Shown here one piece after another: positions 15,638 to 24,805 of a DNA stretch of 64,000 nucleotides. The stretch comes from JBJXGV01 sp046160485 (lineage in GTDB: Bacteria > Orphanbacterota > Orphanbacteria > JBJXGV01), in contig JBJXGV010000002.1 in assembly GCA_046160485.1 (NCBI GenBank), positions 62,001 to 126,000 of the forward strand, written 5' to 3'. Every line of letters starts with the position of its first letter. Position 1 is the stretch's first letter. The notes under the pieces were generated by a model. The model did not search any database. It saw only the letters and a program-made list of their open reading frames with translations, and was not told the DNA's origin. The translations under genes and the position numbers were made by a program.

Positions 15638-16033
15638 GTGCTCTACGCCGATCTAGACACCGGACTTCGCGCAGTGTCTCGTCGCCGTCAGCGTCGCCGA
15701 GAGCGGGAGCGAACCGCGTGGCCGAGCGAGGAGCGCCTACGGTTTCTCCTCTTCGCCGAACGCGATCCGCACGCGCCCTACATCACGACGCTCTGGCGAA
15801 TCCAGAAGGCGTTTCCGGCCGACGTGCGCCGGTACGGGCACTCGTGGATCGACTCGTTATGGGCGGCCGAGCAAGGGCACTTCCGGGGCGCGTTCCGAGA
15901 ACCTGATGGTTCGTGGAGTGTTCGCCTCGATACCGGGCTCGTCGAGTCGGGAAGGCTATGGGACGCCGTCGCTCAAGTGTTCTACATTCCGGGAATGCCG
16001 CTGAGCGCACGCATGCGGCCGGTGTGGAGGTGA
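15638..16033 (+). CDS. Hypothetical protein, upstream partner of the 100-residue family
   Basis: 131 residues, not recognised. Arg-rich N-terminus, then a region with conserved-looking aromatic motifs (RFLLFAERDPHAPYITTLWRIQKAF, HSWIDSLWAAEQGHFRGAFREPDG) and a C-terminal IPGMPLSARMRPVWR. The GTG start at 15638 is uncertain. Its stop lies two bases before the ATG of the next gene and the GGAGGTGA that ends the gene is also the next gene's ribosome-binding site, so the two are translationally coupled. A remnant of its 3' end appears upstream of the second copy of the partner gene at 20692. Confidence 0.5.
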   Translation: MLYADLDTGLRAVSRRRQRRRERERTAWPSEERLRFLLFAERDPHAPYITTLWRIQKAFPADVRRYGHSWIDSLWAAEQGHFRGAFREPDGSWSVRLDTGLVESGRLWDAVAQVFYIPGMPLSARMRPVWR

Positions 16034-16035
16034 CA

Positions 16036-16338
16036 ATGCTGCGGCGAAGGAAGCTCGACGAGGAATGGGTCCGGACGATTCTCTTCGCGAAGCTCCCCGA
16101 GGAGATCGACGACGGGCTCACGACGACGCTTTACCGGTACGCTCAGGTGGCGGGAATGCCGCTTGCGGAGGCGCGAGCGCTCGCGGCGGCGAAGGGCTCC
16201 TCGGGCTGGTTCCTCAAGTTCTGGACGGATGAGCGCGGGCGCGAACTCGTGCGGATGAATCGAGAACACCGCGAGCGCTTCGGGCTGCTGAGCGCGCTCG
16301 GACTCGGCTCTCTGGTGAGTCCGCCCGTTGTACGTTGA
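16036..16338 (+). CDS. 100-residue protein of unknown family, copy 1
   Basis: 100 residues, soluble, not recognised. Conserved blocks shared with the copy at 20692 are RRKLDEEWVRTILFAKLPEE, DDGLTTTLYRYAQVAG, SSGWFLKFWTDERGRELVR and the C-terminal LLSALGLGSL. Conservation at both protein and DNA level with mostly synonymous-looking changes suggests the protein is under selection. It starts two bases after the 131-residue gene. A small helical regulator or immunity-type protein is possible but there is no direct evidence. Confidence 0.65.
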   Translation: MLRRRKLDEEWVRTILFAKLPEEIDDGLTTTLYRYAQVAGMPLAEARALAAAKGSSGWFLKFWTDERGRELVRMNREHRERFGLLSALGLGSLVSPPVVR

Positions 16339-17084
16339 GACGCTTCGCGCATATCACGAGAGGGAGTCAGTGGGCATCAGAACGCCCGCTGAAGCTCGAT
16401 TGAACGCTCGAGCACTGCGTTCGTTCGGGGTCATCGAAACGGACACGCTCGCGCACGCGAATGTCTGGACTCCCGTGCTCGCCCTGCGAGCGGTGCTCGG
16501 GCCGAGCCAGTCGCGGCATCGGCGAATCTTTGGGCGAGATCTCGCAATCCAGACCACTCGCGTCCTGTGTCCAGGTTGCCCTGAACGAACAAATCGCTAC
16601 TTGACCACCCCTCCGCGTAGATTTGCCTTGAATCGCCACCATCAGCGGAACTACGCTTGCCCTCCCGAATACGCTTCACGGATGTTGGCACGAGCGCTCT
16701 CACCTAAGCTGGCTCTCCTGCATCGCGCTCCCGAATGTCTGTGATTCTCGATCTGACGTTCCGCCCGAGCGCGTTACCGAGTTCAGAGGGGAGAGCGAGT
16801 GAAACGACGGCTGGACCTGGATACGCACTGCGCTGAGCGCGGCCGACCGCATGCTCCGGCAGAAGCCTCGGCGCCCCCAACGCCTCAGCTTGTTTGGCCT
16901 GACCGAGAATACTCTCCTGGACGCGATACGCGCACGCAGGGAGATGCGCGGGAGCCCGGGGCAACTGCGCCGACCTGGCACGAAAGCGCCGAGCCGCCAC
17001 GATCGGAGCGGTGCGAACGCGGTGCATCGGGAACTCGACTACAAGTCATCTAACGCGGACAGCTCTTCGGAAGGGAGAGTAGGT
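16339..17084 (+). other. Gene-poor stretch within the island
   Basis: 746 bases with no supportable gene. Open frames at 16328-16744 and an upstream extension of the kelch gene exist, but they lack ribosome-binding sites and their translations are low-complexity or Arg-rich. The kelch gene has its own RBS and signal peptide at 17085. The stretch may hold decayed cargo; I see no RNA gene or clear repeat. Confidence 0.5.
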
Positions 17085-20000
17085 ATGATGCCACCTCAGA
17101 CATGCCGTCCATCGAGACACCAGTTTAAATCGAGCATCGTCTGCGCAGCTGCGGTCGTCGCGGGTCTCGGGCTCGCTCTTGAAGCGAGCCTTGCGGCGGG
17201 GAGTCAGGCGCCGATGCCTATCTCTACCCTCATGGAGCACGGCGCGCAGATCGTAACTGCTGGAAACCCCGACGGTGTTTGGACTCCGTTTCCGCCCCCT
17301 CCCCCGCTCGCTTCTCACACCGCAGTCTACGACCCTGTTCGCGATCGCATGGTTGTGTTCGGAGGCCGTGCCGGCAGTCGCCGCGCCGGCGAGACGTGGG
17401 TGCTCACTTTGGGGACCAACCCAAAGTGGATCGGTCTGGCAACGTACGGCAGTCTACCCTCCCCACGCTATGGGCATACCGCGATCTATGATCCGGTTCG
17501 CGACCGAATGATCGTGTTCGGTGGATACGATGGTAGCCTTCTCAGTGACACCTGGATTCTGACGTTCGGAGACCAGCCGACCTGGACCCAGTTGACGGCG
17601 GCGGGCACGCCGCCTACTCCTAGACCCTACGCATCCGCCATTTACGATCCAGTGCGCGACCGAATGATTGTCTTCGGTGGCGGCATGCCGCCCTACGTCG
17701 ACAGTGAGACGTGGGTTCTGGATCTTGGGACCGCACCCTCTTGGAGTCAGATGTCTCCGTCCGGCACGGCCCCACCGGGACGCACCGGCCACTCTGCGGT
17801 GTACGATCCCGTTCGGGATCGGATGCTTGTATTCGGTGGGTACTTTTGGTCACTCAACGACACTTGGGCGCTGAATCTATCAGGGAATCCTATGTGGGCC
17901 GAGCTTTCGCCGTCGGGCACACCGCCGGTCGGACGGGGTCACCATTCCTCGATTTATGATCCACTGCGAGACCGCATGTTGGTCTTTGGCGGTACATCGT
18001 ACCGGAACGACACATGGGTGCTCTCGCTGACCGGGAGCCTTACGTGGACGCAGCTCTTGCCTTTCGGCGGTCTTCCAACTGGACGCGAAGAGCACTCAGC
18101 AATTTATGACCCAGTGCGAGATCAGATGGTCGTGCACGGCGGCAACCCTGGCGGTGGGTATGCGGGCACCTGGGGTCTTACTCTTAGCAGTCTGCCTGTT
18201 TGGTATGAGGTTATTCCCATCCAGGAGCAAACACCTGTGGAGACCGGCGCGCCGGGCATCTACGACCCGCCCAGAAACCGTATCGTAGCCTTCGACTGGG
18301 CGTTGAATATCATTTGGACCCTACCGCTCAGCGGGACCCCGACTTGGTCTCAGATCGTCGCGGCGGGCGCATGGCCGCCAGGGAGCCGGAACGGGCATTC
18401 GGCGATCTATGATCCGGTGCGAGATCGCATGCTCATATTTGGTGGCAACTCGACGCTGAACGACACCTGGGCGCTCAATTTGGCAGGACAGCCCAACTGG
18501 GAGAAACTGACGCCTTCGGGTAGTCTTCCGACAGGTCGACTCTACCACTCGGCCATATACGATCCGGTGCGTGATCAGATGGTGATATACGGCGGTACTT
18601 CCTACAGGCAAGATCTATGGGCACTTACCCTCGGCGCAAGTCCTGAGTGGAAACAGATCTTCCCTTCCGGAACTGCACCCCCCGGCCGAGAAAGCCATAC
18701 GGCCGTTTATGATCCGGTCCGGGACCGAATGATCGTGTTCGGTGGGAACGTAGGGGGCCCTGCCGGCGATCTGTGGTCCCTTTCTCTGGGAGGCGGTTCG
18801 GCGTGGACGCAGCTACAGCCCGGAGGAGTGAGTCCGGCACCGCGTTTCGCGCACTCCGCAATCTACGATCCCTTCAGGGACCAGATGATTGTGTTCGGTG
18901 GTAATACAAGCGGCCAAGGACTATCTAACGACGTCTGGGCACTATCCCTCTGGGCACAACCGATTTGGACAGAGTTGTTCCCATCCGGCAGTCGGCCCCG
19001 CGTACGCTTTGGGCAGCTGGGAGTCTTCGACTCAGACCTTGAGAGGCTGATTGTGATGGGTGGATACACAGTCGACGGAACTAGGGATACGTGGGCGCTC
19101 TCGTGGGGCGTTTCTAATCGCGTAGAAATCGCCGCTGTCCAGCCTGGCGCCAGTCGGGTGAAGTTGGTGTGGCACCCATCGAGTTCTCCGAATCTCGCCA
19201 CCTACAGGATTCTACGAGGCGCCATTCCCGGGCCAACTTTGATCCTGGATTCGGTGCCGGCCTCTGATACGGTATACGTCGACAGCGCGGTCGTTTTCGG
19301 TGAGAGCTACTATTACCGTGTACAGGCCGTAAACGCTGTGGGAAGCCCGGGACTGGCCTCGGCGGACGTGCGCACTCGGCCCGAGGTTTGGGCGTTTGGC
19401 CGTGATCCGGGCAATCCGTTGATTACGGGATCGCCTTGGGGGTGGGACAGTTCTGGGGTAGGCCATCCATCCGTGATCGAAGATGGCGCATATTACCAGG
19501 CCTGGTATTCGGATAGTTCGGGGATCGGTGTTGCAACGACGCCGTCTTATCCCATTGCATGGGTTCGGTCGCCTGCACCGGTTCTTGAGCCAAATCCGGG
19601 CGCATGGGATGAACAGCGCGTCAGCGAGCCGTCAGTTTTGAAAAGGAGCGGTGGGTACGAGATGTGGTACGCAGGTACTCGTGGGGATACGGCACGGATC
19701 GGGCATGCTGTGTCTTCGGACGGGGAGACCTGGGAGCGCGAACCGATCCCCGCTCTCGATGTTTCAGTCGCCTCCTGGGATCAGAGCGGTGTCGCGGAGC
19801 CGTACGTACTCGAGGATGGCGGAGTACTGTACATGTACTACACGGGGTGGGACGGCGCGACGCGTCGGATAGGCCGAGCCCGGTCGGCGGATGGTGGCGC
19901 CACATGGGTAAAGGAGGGCGTGGTCTTAGGTGTTGGAGAACCGGGTTCGATGGATGCTGCTGCCGTTTCGGGCGCGTCAATTCTCAAGGCTGGCGGATGG

Positions 20001-20564
20001 TGGCGGCTCTTCTTTACTGGCACAAGCACTGACAGCGAGCATGGGTTGGGGCTTGCCTTATCAGAAGACGGATTGAGTTGGCAACGATATCTTGAAAACC
20101 CGATTCTGACTCCAAGTACTCCGTGGGAGGGCAATTCGCTCTTCGACGCATTCGTAACACCCGGGTTGGGCGTCGTTAGACTTTGGTATTCTGGTGGGGC
20201 ACGTGTCGAAGCCATCGGCTACGCGGACACGGTCATTGGCAGTCCGAGCACGAGTGTCTCTGACGCTCCTGAATCGGCAGCGACCAAGACAATTGCGATT
20301 CTCGGCCTCACCCCAAATCCGTCGAGGCCGGATATCCGCGTTCGATTCCGATTGGAAGCTCCAGGTCGAGTGGATGTGGAGGTGTTTGCAACTGATGGGC
20401 GGCGCGTGAAGGCTGAGACTCTTGGCGCATTCCCGGCTGGTTCGTATGTGTGGAACTGGAACGGGCGAACTGACGAGGGGACGCGCGCCGCATCCGGTAT
20501 TTACCTGATACGGGTGGCTTCGGGGCGGGCTTCCGATGTGAGGAAAGCCACGCTCCTTCGGTGA
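17085..20564 (+). CDS. Very large secreted kelch / propeller protein with FlgD-like C-terminal domain
   Basis: 1159 residues. A signal peptide lies in the first 45 residues (SSIVCAAAVVAGLGLALEAS). Twelve kelch-like repeats follow, each with the block HSAIYDPVRDRMIVFGG; the seventh and twelfth are divergent (YDPPRNRIVAFDW, FDSDLERLIVMGG). A fibronectin type III domain comes next (IAAVQPGASRVKLVWHP to YYYRVQAVNAVGSPG), then a region of about 280 residues with repeats such as EMWYAGTRGDTARIGHAVS and LYMYYTGWDGATRRIGRA, like the five-bladed propeller of GH32/43/62-type glycosidases, although catalytic acids are not certain. The FlgD-like domain (TPNPSRPDIRVRF to SGIYLIRVASG...ATLLR) closes it. 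Likely a surface adhesin or glycan-binding protein. Its DNA looks less GC-rich than the backbone, and it is flanked by the duplicated 100-residue genes. Confidence 0.8.
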   Translation: MMPPQTCRPSRHQFKSSIVCAAAVVAGLGLALEASLAAGSQAPMPISTLMEHGAQIVTAGNPDGVWTPFPPPPPLASHTAVYDPVRDRMVVFGGRAGSRRAGETWVLTLGTNPKWIGLATYGSLPSPRYGHTAIYDPVRDRMIVFGGYDGSLLSDTWILTFGDQPTWTQLTAAGTPPTPRPYASAIYDPVRDRMIVFGGGMPPYVDSETWVLDLGTAPSWSQMSPSGTAPPGRTGHSAVYDPVRDRMLVFGGYFWSLNDTWALNLSGNPMWAELSPSGTPPVGRGHHSSIYDPLRDRMLVFGGTSYRNDTWVLSLTGSLTWTQLLPFGGLPTGREEHSAIYDPVRDQMVVHGGNPGGGYAGTWGLTLSSLPVWYEVIPIQEQTPVETGAPGIYDPPRNRIVAFDWALNIIWTLPLSGTPTWSQIVAAGAWPPGSRNGHSAIYDPVRDRMLIFGGNSTLNDTWALNLAGQPNWEKLTPSGSLPTGRLYHSAIYDPVRDQMVIYGGTSYRQDLWALTLGASPEWKQIFPSGTAPPGRESHTAVYDPVRDRMIVFGGNVGGPAGDLWSLSLGGGSAWTQLQPGGVSPAPRFAHSAIYDPFRDQMIVFGGNTSGQGLSNDVWALSLWAQPIWTELFPSGSRPRVRFGQLGVFDSDLERLIVMGGYTVDGTRDTWALSWGVSNRVEIAAVQPGASRVKLVWHPSSSPNLATYRILRGAIPGPTLILDSVPASDTVYVDSAVVFGESYYYRVQAVNAVGSPGLASADVRTRPEVWAFGRDPGNPLITGSPWGWDSSGVGHPSVIEDGAYYQAWYSDSSGIGVATTPSYPIAWVRSPAPVLEPNPGAWDEQRVSEPSVLKRSGGYEMWYAGTRGDTARIGHAVSSDGETWEREPIPALDVSVASWDQSGVAEPYVLEDGGVLYMYYTGWDGATRRIGRARSADGGATWVKEGVVLGVGEPGSMDAAAVSGASILKAGGWWRLFFTGTSTDSEHGLGLALSEDGLSWQRYLENPILTPSTPWEGNSLFDAFVTPGLGVVRLWYSGGARVEAIGYADTVIGSPSTSVSDAPESAATKTIAILGLTPNPSRPDIRVRFRLEAPGRVDVEVFATDGRRVKAETLGAFPAGSYVWNWNGRTDEGTRAASGIYLIRVASGRASDVRKATLLR

Positions 20565-20643
20565 GGGCAGAGCTTGCGACTTGTCCGGTCCGGTGCACTC
20601 GCGTGTCTCCGGATCCTGACTGTCCCTCCTGAAAACCGCGCTC

Positions 20644-20994
20644 GCGGCTGACTCGCATGGTCCGCCGCTCGCGGCCAGTGGGGAGGTGACGATGCAGCGA
20701 CGACGAAAGCTTGACGAGGAATGGGTCGGGACGATCCTCTTCGCGAGACTCCCTACGGAAATCGACGACGGGCTCGCGACGACCCTCTACCGTTACGCCC
20801 AGGTCGCGGGAAAGTCGCTTGAGGAAGCACGGGCTTGCGCATCGAAGAACGGCTCAGACGGGTGGTTCCTTAAGTTCTCGACCGACAATACGGGGCGCGA
20901 ACTCGTGCGGCTGAACAAGGAACACCTTGACCGGCATGGGCTCTTGTCGGCACTCGGACTCGGATCTCTCGAAGGCGCTCCCGTCGCGCGTTGA
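20644..20994 (+). repeat. Diverged direct repeat of 16000-16338, second copy
   Basis: The DNA of the 100-residue gene and its ribosome-binding site (GGAGGTGACgATG versus GGAGGTGACaATG) is repeated 4.7 kb apart in the same direction, flanking the large kelch gene. Just upstream of this copy (20644-20690) is a short piece resembling the 3' end of the 131-residue partner gene (SARMRPVWR in copy 1, TRMVRRSRPVGR-like here), so the partner was lost or left behind. Confidence 0.6.
20692..20994 (+). CDS. 100-residue protein of unknown family, copy 2
   Basis: Paralogue of 16036-16338 with the same length and blocks: RRRKLDEEWVGTILFARLP, DDGLATTLYRYAQVAG, SDGWFLKFSTDNTGRELVR and LLSALGLGSLEG. The ATG at 20692 is preferred over the GTG at 20686 because it matches the start of copy 1 and leaves GGAGGTGA as the ribosome-binding site. 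Unlike copy 1 it has no intact 131-residue gene in front. It is convergent with mcrC, 104 bases away. Function unknown. Confidence 0.65.
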   Translation: MQRRRKLDEEWVGTILFARLPTEIDDGLATTLYRYAQVAGKSLEEARACASKNGSDGWFLKFSTDNTGRELVRLNKEHLDRHGLLSALGLGSLEGAPVAR

Positions 20995-21098
20995 TCGTTC
21001 CTGGACCGCGTGCGGTACCTGAAATCGGCGGCGAATCGACGGCGCGCTTATCTCTGATGGCGCGCCAGCGTGACGCTTTCATGTCTCCGCGTTCGAGA

Positions 21099-22403
21099 TC
21101 ACGATAGCCCTAGACATGCGCCGCCGAGTGATTCAGTGAAGAGTCCCCGCTGCAGCTGGCTCGGCACATCTTCCAGATGGGCCAGGTCAACCGTGACCAC
21201 CCGCACGCGATGTCGCGCTGGGCCGGCCCCCTGGGTCTCGAACTCCCGCTGGACACCCGGCACGCCGATCGTGGGCGTGTGCGGATACACGAGCACCGCC
21301 ATCGAGGTTCGGAAACGCTGGCAGTAGGCCAGGACTTGGTAGACATCCCCGCTCGAAACGCCGAGATTCGCCCGCTCGGCACACAGCCGTTTCCATTTTG
21401 TATCCATCACGACGCAGGGTTTTCGATCGCGAAGGACGATGACGTCGGGCCGCAGGAGGAATGCGTACCGTCCGAGCTCGACGTCTCGTGCCAGGTAGGC
21501 GTCGCTCTCGTGCAGGCCCACCTCGAAGCCCTTTGGGCGTAGTGCCTGCCGACAGACTCGGCCAACGTACTCCTCAAAGAGCACATTCATGTCCCACACG
21601 AGAGCGAATGTGTCTCGATCGCCGTCGGCGGAACGGCCCAGGTCGGGATTGCGGTTGCCCAGGATGAGCTTCGCCAGGGTCAACAGCGGTTGAAGGTGGC
21701 GGCTCATCCGGTCCGTGCGTGATCGAAGCACGTCTGCTGGGGACGGTCGCTGGTCCCCGACGTCGGCCATCATGTGCCGCAGTTCGGTCGCCATTCGGTC
21801 GCTGCGAACCCCTTCGAGAAGTCTTGCGGCCTGGAGCAACGCTGCTTTGAGAGTTCGGTTCAGGAGGGTGTTCTCGGAACGCTCGTCAAAGATGCAACCG
21901 AACTCGGGGCGTTGCGCCACGTGCAGCCTCGCCTGCGTGGGCCAGTCGATCTTCCCTCGGACCCGCGCAATCACCTCATGATGAACGACGTACTCCTGCG
22001 GGAGACCTCGCCGCACCGCTTCGAGCAGCCGGTGACAGTAGAGGCGCGCCAGTGCCGCGATGAAGGGCTCGTCGCGTTCGACGAACATCATGCGATCCGA
22101 GGCTTGCAGTTCGAGATCTTCGGTCACCGAGAGCATCGCGAGCAGGTTCTGCCGGATCGCATTGGTCCCAGCGCAGCCCTCCAGCTTGGGAAGGATTTCC
22201 AGCTGCAGGTCCCCGATGCAAGCCACGCCGACGAACTGCTGGACACGGAGGCTGGCCTTTCCTTGCCAGGACGCAATGCGCACACCCATGCGTGCCCCAA
22301 GGGCGACCAGCGCATCGGCCTGCTGGGGTGTCAGTGAAGCCGACGAATCGCCCGCAGGAGCGCCGACACGGACGTCACTCTGCTCGAAGACCGTCACTCT
22401 CAC
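21099..22403 (-). CDS. mcrC: McrC-family restriction endonuclease subunit
   Basis: 434 residues, the usual size for McrC, the nuclease partner of the McrB GTPase in type IV, modification-dependent restriction. The N-terminal beta-rich region (RVQQFVGVACIGDLQLEILPKL) matches McrC, and the PD-(D/E)xK nuclease core is visible as LRPDVIVLRDRKPCVVMDTKWK (about 325-345), with Asp of RPD, Asp of MDTK and Lys as the catalytic set; the segment FDERSENTLLNRTLKAAL is also typical. The GTG start overlaps the mcrB stop by three bases (GTGA), so translation is coupled. The gene itself looks intact, but the adjacent mcrB is truncated, so McrC probably lacks a functional motor. Confidence 0.88.
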   Translation of the reverse strand: MRVTVFEQSDVRVGAPAGDSSASLTPQQADALVALGARMGVRIASWQGKASLRVQQFVGVACIGDLQLEILPKLEGCAGTNAIRQNLLAMLSVTEDLELQASDRMMFVERDEPFIAALARLYCHRLLEAVRRGLPQEYVVHHEVIARVRGKIDWPTQARLHVAQRPEFGCIFDERSENTLLNRTLKAALLQAARLLEGVRSDRMATELRHMMADVGDQRPSPADVLRSRTDRMSRHLQPLLTLAKLILGNRNPDLGRSADGDRDTFALVWDMNVLFEEYVGRVCRQALRPKGFEVGLHESDAYLARDVELGRYAFLLRPDVIVLRDRKPCVVMDTKWKRLCAERANLGVSSGDVYQVLAYCQRFRTSMAVLVYPHTPTIGVPGVQREFETQGAGPARHRVRVVTVDLAHLEDVPSQLQRGLFTESLGGACLGLS

Positions 22404-23756
22404 GCGTAGATCTTCTGGATCGCCGCGGGCGAGATGGCCGGGTTGACCCGGAACCCAGTAGCGCGCTCACCGGGACTGCCGCCCCCCTCGGCGAGCTCGA
22501 TGATCTGGATGAGCTGCTGCTCCGGCGGGCGGTCCGCGTCGTTGAAGACCTGCTGGATGCGTCGCCAGTCCTCGAAGAAGTACTCCTGCAGCAGCGGAAT
22601 GATCTGGCCCTGAAAGCGCGCAACCAACTCCTCGAAGGACCCGACGCCCATGAAATACGTGTGCCCAAGCACGTGGTCCCGATCGAACAGACGCTCGATC
22701 CGCAGGTTCATCGCCTCGAGCAGGGCCCTGAGGTTGATGCCCTCGACGTCGGGCTCCAGCAGGTCAAGCCGTGGCCGCATCTCGCGGAAAGTGAAGCGGC
22801 GCCGGAGCGCGGTGTCCATGAGGGTGATGGATCGATCCGCCGTGTTCATGGTGCCGATCAGGTACAGGTTGGGCGGCACACCCAGGAGTTGCCCGCTGTA
22901 GGGCAGCTCGGTTTGCTGCTCGTCCGGCTGCCCGAGCCGCTTGCTAGGCTCGACGAGGGTGATGATCTCACCAAAGGTCTTGGCGAGGTTGGCCCGGTTG
23001 ATCTCGTCGATTACCAGCACGCAGTTCGGTGCCTGCCCGAGCGTGCGTTTGGGCGAGAGTAGCTCCCGCAGGGCGTCCCAGTTCACGGCGTCCTGATCAA
23101 TTAGGTAGATGCTCATCTGCGAGAGACGCTTGGAAGACAAAATGCTCACCGGAACGCTTTCTGACGAGTTCCACAGCCAGCGCACCGACCGGGTCTGCTC
23201 GTAGCCTTCGGCACGCGCCTTGAAAGCGTATGGACCGACGACCTCGCCAATCGCTCGGAAGCGAGTATTGCCATCGGAGACGAGGACCAGGTCTCTATCG
23301 CGCAACTCGTTCTTCAGGTAGTGAACCGCGGTGGGCGCAAAGTCCGTTTCCTTTCCTTCGGGGTGCTCGGACATGTAGCGCTCACGAACGGTTGTCAGCG
23401 AGTCGCAGCCGGAGAAGTCGGTGTGGTCCCCGAAACCGAGGCACACCTGGCCCCGCTCCAAACAGTCCAGGTAGATCCAATCCTTTTCGCTCTTCGTCGA
23501 GTCTCCCAAGGACATCTTGAACAGCCTTCGTCCCTTCAGGTCGACTTCACCTCCGGTGGCGATCTTCGATTCGAAGAGTTCGCGTGCGTGCGTAGCGGCC
23601 TGCTTGAATACTCCGGGTCGCACCTCGTATCGAACTTGCCCGTCTTCAGCGGAGGGGCGGATGCCCTCGACGAACTCTTCGTAGGAGAAAGAAGGGTGGA
23701 AAGTAACGAACCGGATGCGGCGCAGGTTTCGCAGATCTGTACGTCGTCAACCACAA
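22400..23756 (-). pseudogene. mcrB: mcrB, 5'-truncated next to the IS3 element
   Basis: Remnant of the AAA+ GTPase McrB. Reading from the IS end, in-frame codons give RIRFVTFHPSFSYEEFVEGI, then YEVRPGVFKQ, an inserted EVE-like modified-base-reading region (LVLVSDGNTRFRAIGEVVGPY), Walker B (CVLVIDEINRANLAKTFGE), sensor I (LYLIGTMNTADRS) and the arginine-finger region (LMDTALRRRF). Everything upstream, including Walker A (GxxxxGK[ST]), is missing: homology reaches to within about 40 bases of the IS end, where an in-frame TGA also occurs. The longest remaining frame starts at GTG 23623 (407 residues) and cannot bind nucleotide normally. No missing piece is seen on the far side of the IS, so an IS-linked deletion is likely. 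Confidence 0.85.
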
Positions 23757-23777
23757 TGGGACTTTTGGGGCCTGGAA

Positions 23778-24785
23778 TTAAGAGACACATGGACTTCTGT
23801 AGAGGCCTGGCAGAATGCGCTCCTCGTCGGTCGTGGGGAGCCCCGAGTTGAAGCGCTTTCTGCGTCGTAGAGTCTGCTCCTTGAGTCGCTGCCGCGCGGT
23901 CTGGATGTCGCGCCCGCGGCCGGTGTAGACGTCGGCGGGCGTGAGGTTGTCGAGCGCTTCGTGCGCGCGCTCGTGGTTGTAGTAGGTGACGAAGCGTTCG
24001 ATCTCCGTTTCGAGTTCGCCGGGCAGGTAGTAGTTCTGCAGCAAGAGCCTGTTCTTGAGCGTGCGGTGGTAGCGCTCGATCTTCCCCTGGGTCATCGGAT
24101 GGTAAGGCCGCCCGCGCGTGTGGCTCATCCCCTGAGCATCGAGGTAAGCCGCGAGCTCCTTCGAGATGAAGCAGGAGCCGTTGTCGGAGAGAAGCCGCGG
24201 CCGGTGGTGGACCTGCGCGTGCGCCACGCCGGTCGTCGCGATCGCGTCGTCGAGGACGAGAGAGACGTCACTGGAAGCCATCGTCGTGAAGAGCTTCCAC
24301 GAGATGATGTAGCGGCTGTAGTCGTCGAGAACGGTGAGCAGGTAGTACCAGCCCCAGGCCGTGACGAGCAGGTACGTGAAGTCCGTCTGCCACAGCTCGT
24401 GAACGCGCTGCGTCGGCCGATCGAACTTGTCCTTCGCCGAGAGGACGATGTAGTCCGGGCTCGTCACGAGATCGAAGTCCTTCAGGATCCGGAACACGCT
24501 CGACTCCGAGACGAACAGCCCTTCGTTGTCCGTCACGTGAGTGGCTACCTCGCGCGGCGATAGCTCCGGCTTCGCGAGTGCGACATCGACGATCTGCTGC
24601 CGCTCCGTGTCGGGGATCCGGTTCCAGAACCGCCGCGACTGCGAGCGCGCCGGCGAGAGCCCGTCGAACCCCGCCTCCGCGTACGCCGCGTACCACCGGT
24701 AGAACGTGCTGCGCGACACATCGAGTTCGGCGAGCGTCTTGCGGACCGAGGCCTTCGAGCCCTCCACCAATCGGATCGTCTCCAT
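23778..24785 (-). CDS. IS3-family transposase orfB
   Basis: DDE integrase-like transposase. Visible: a helix-turn-helix region (KTLAELDVSRSTFYRWY), then the rve core with the first Asp in LWQTDFTYLLV, second Asp in RLLSDNGSCFIS and the Glu in MTQGKIERYHRTL, spaced as D-D-35-E. Listed from the ATG at 24785 (METIRL, 335 residues). The functional product is more likely an OrfAB fusion made by -1 frameshifting at the A8 run at 24847-24854, because the orfB frame is open upstream through that point and continues as KKKLDWARRRSGRGS. All catalytic residues are present, so it may be active. Confidence 0.88.
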   Translation of the reverse strand: METIRLVEGSKASVRKTLAELDVSRSTFYRWYAAYAEAGFDGLSPARSQSRRFWNRIPDTERQQIVDVALAKPELSPREVATHVTDNEGLFVSESSVFRILKDFDLVTSPDYIVLSAKDKFDRPTQRVHELWQTDFTYLLVTAWGWYYLLTVLDDYSRYIISWKLFTTMASSDVSLVLDDAIATTGVAHAQVHHRPRLLSDNGSCFISKELAAYLDAQGMSHTRGRPYHPMTQGKIERYHRTLKNRLLLQNYYLPGELETEIERFVTYYNHERAHEALDNLTPADVYTGRGRDIQTARQRLKEQTLRRRKRFNSGLPTTDEERILPGLYRSPCVS

Positions 24786-24805
24786 CTTCTCGGAGGCCGT
24801 CGCTC

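Noticed and set aside
16328..16744. 138-codon frame in the gene-poor stretch
   Set aside because: No ribosome-binding site, no recognisable domain, overlaps the end of the 100-residue gene.
17085..20564. CRISPR-like or other DNA repeat array
   Set aside because: The periodic repeats are in-frame kelch blades with diverged codons, not identical repeats with spacers; no cas gene is present in the window.
22400..23623. Intact McrB ATPase
   Set aside because: The frame has Walker B, sensor and arginine finger but no Walker A, and homology continues upstream to the IS boundary.
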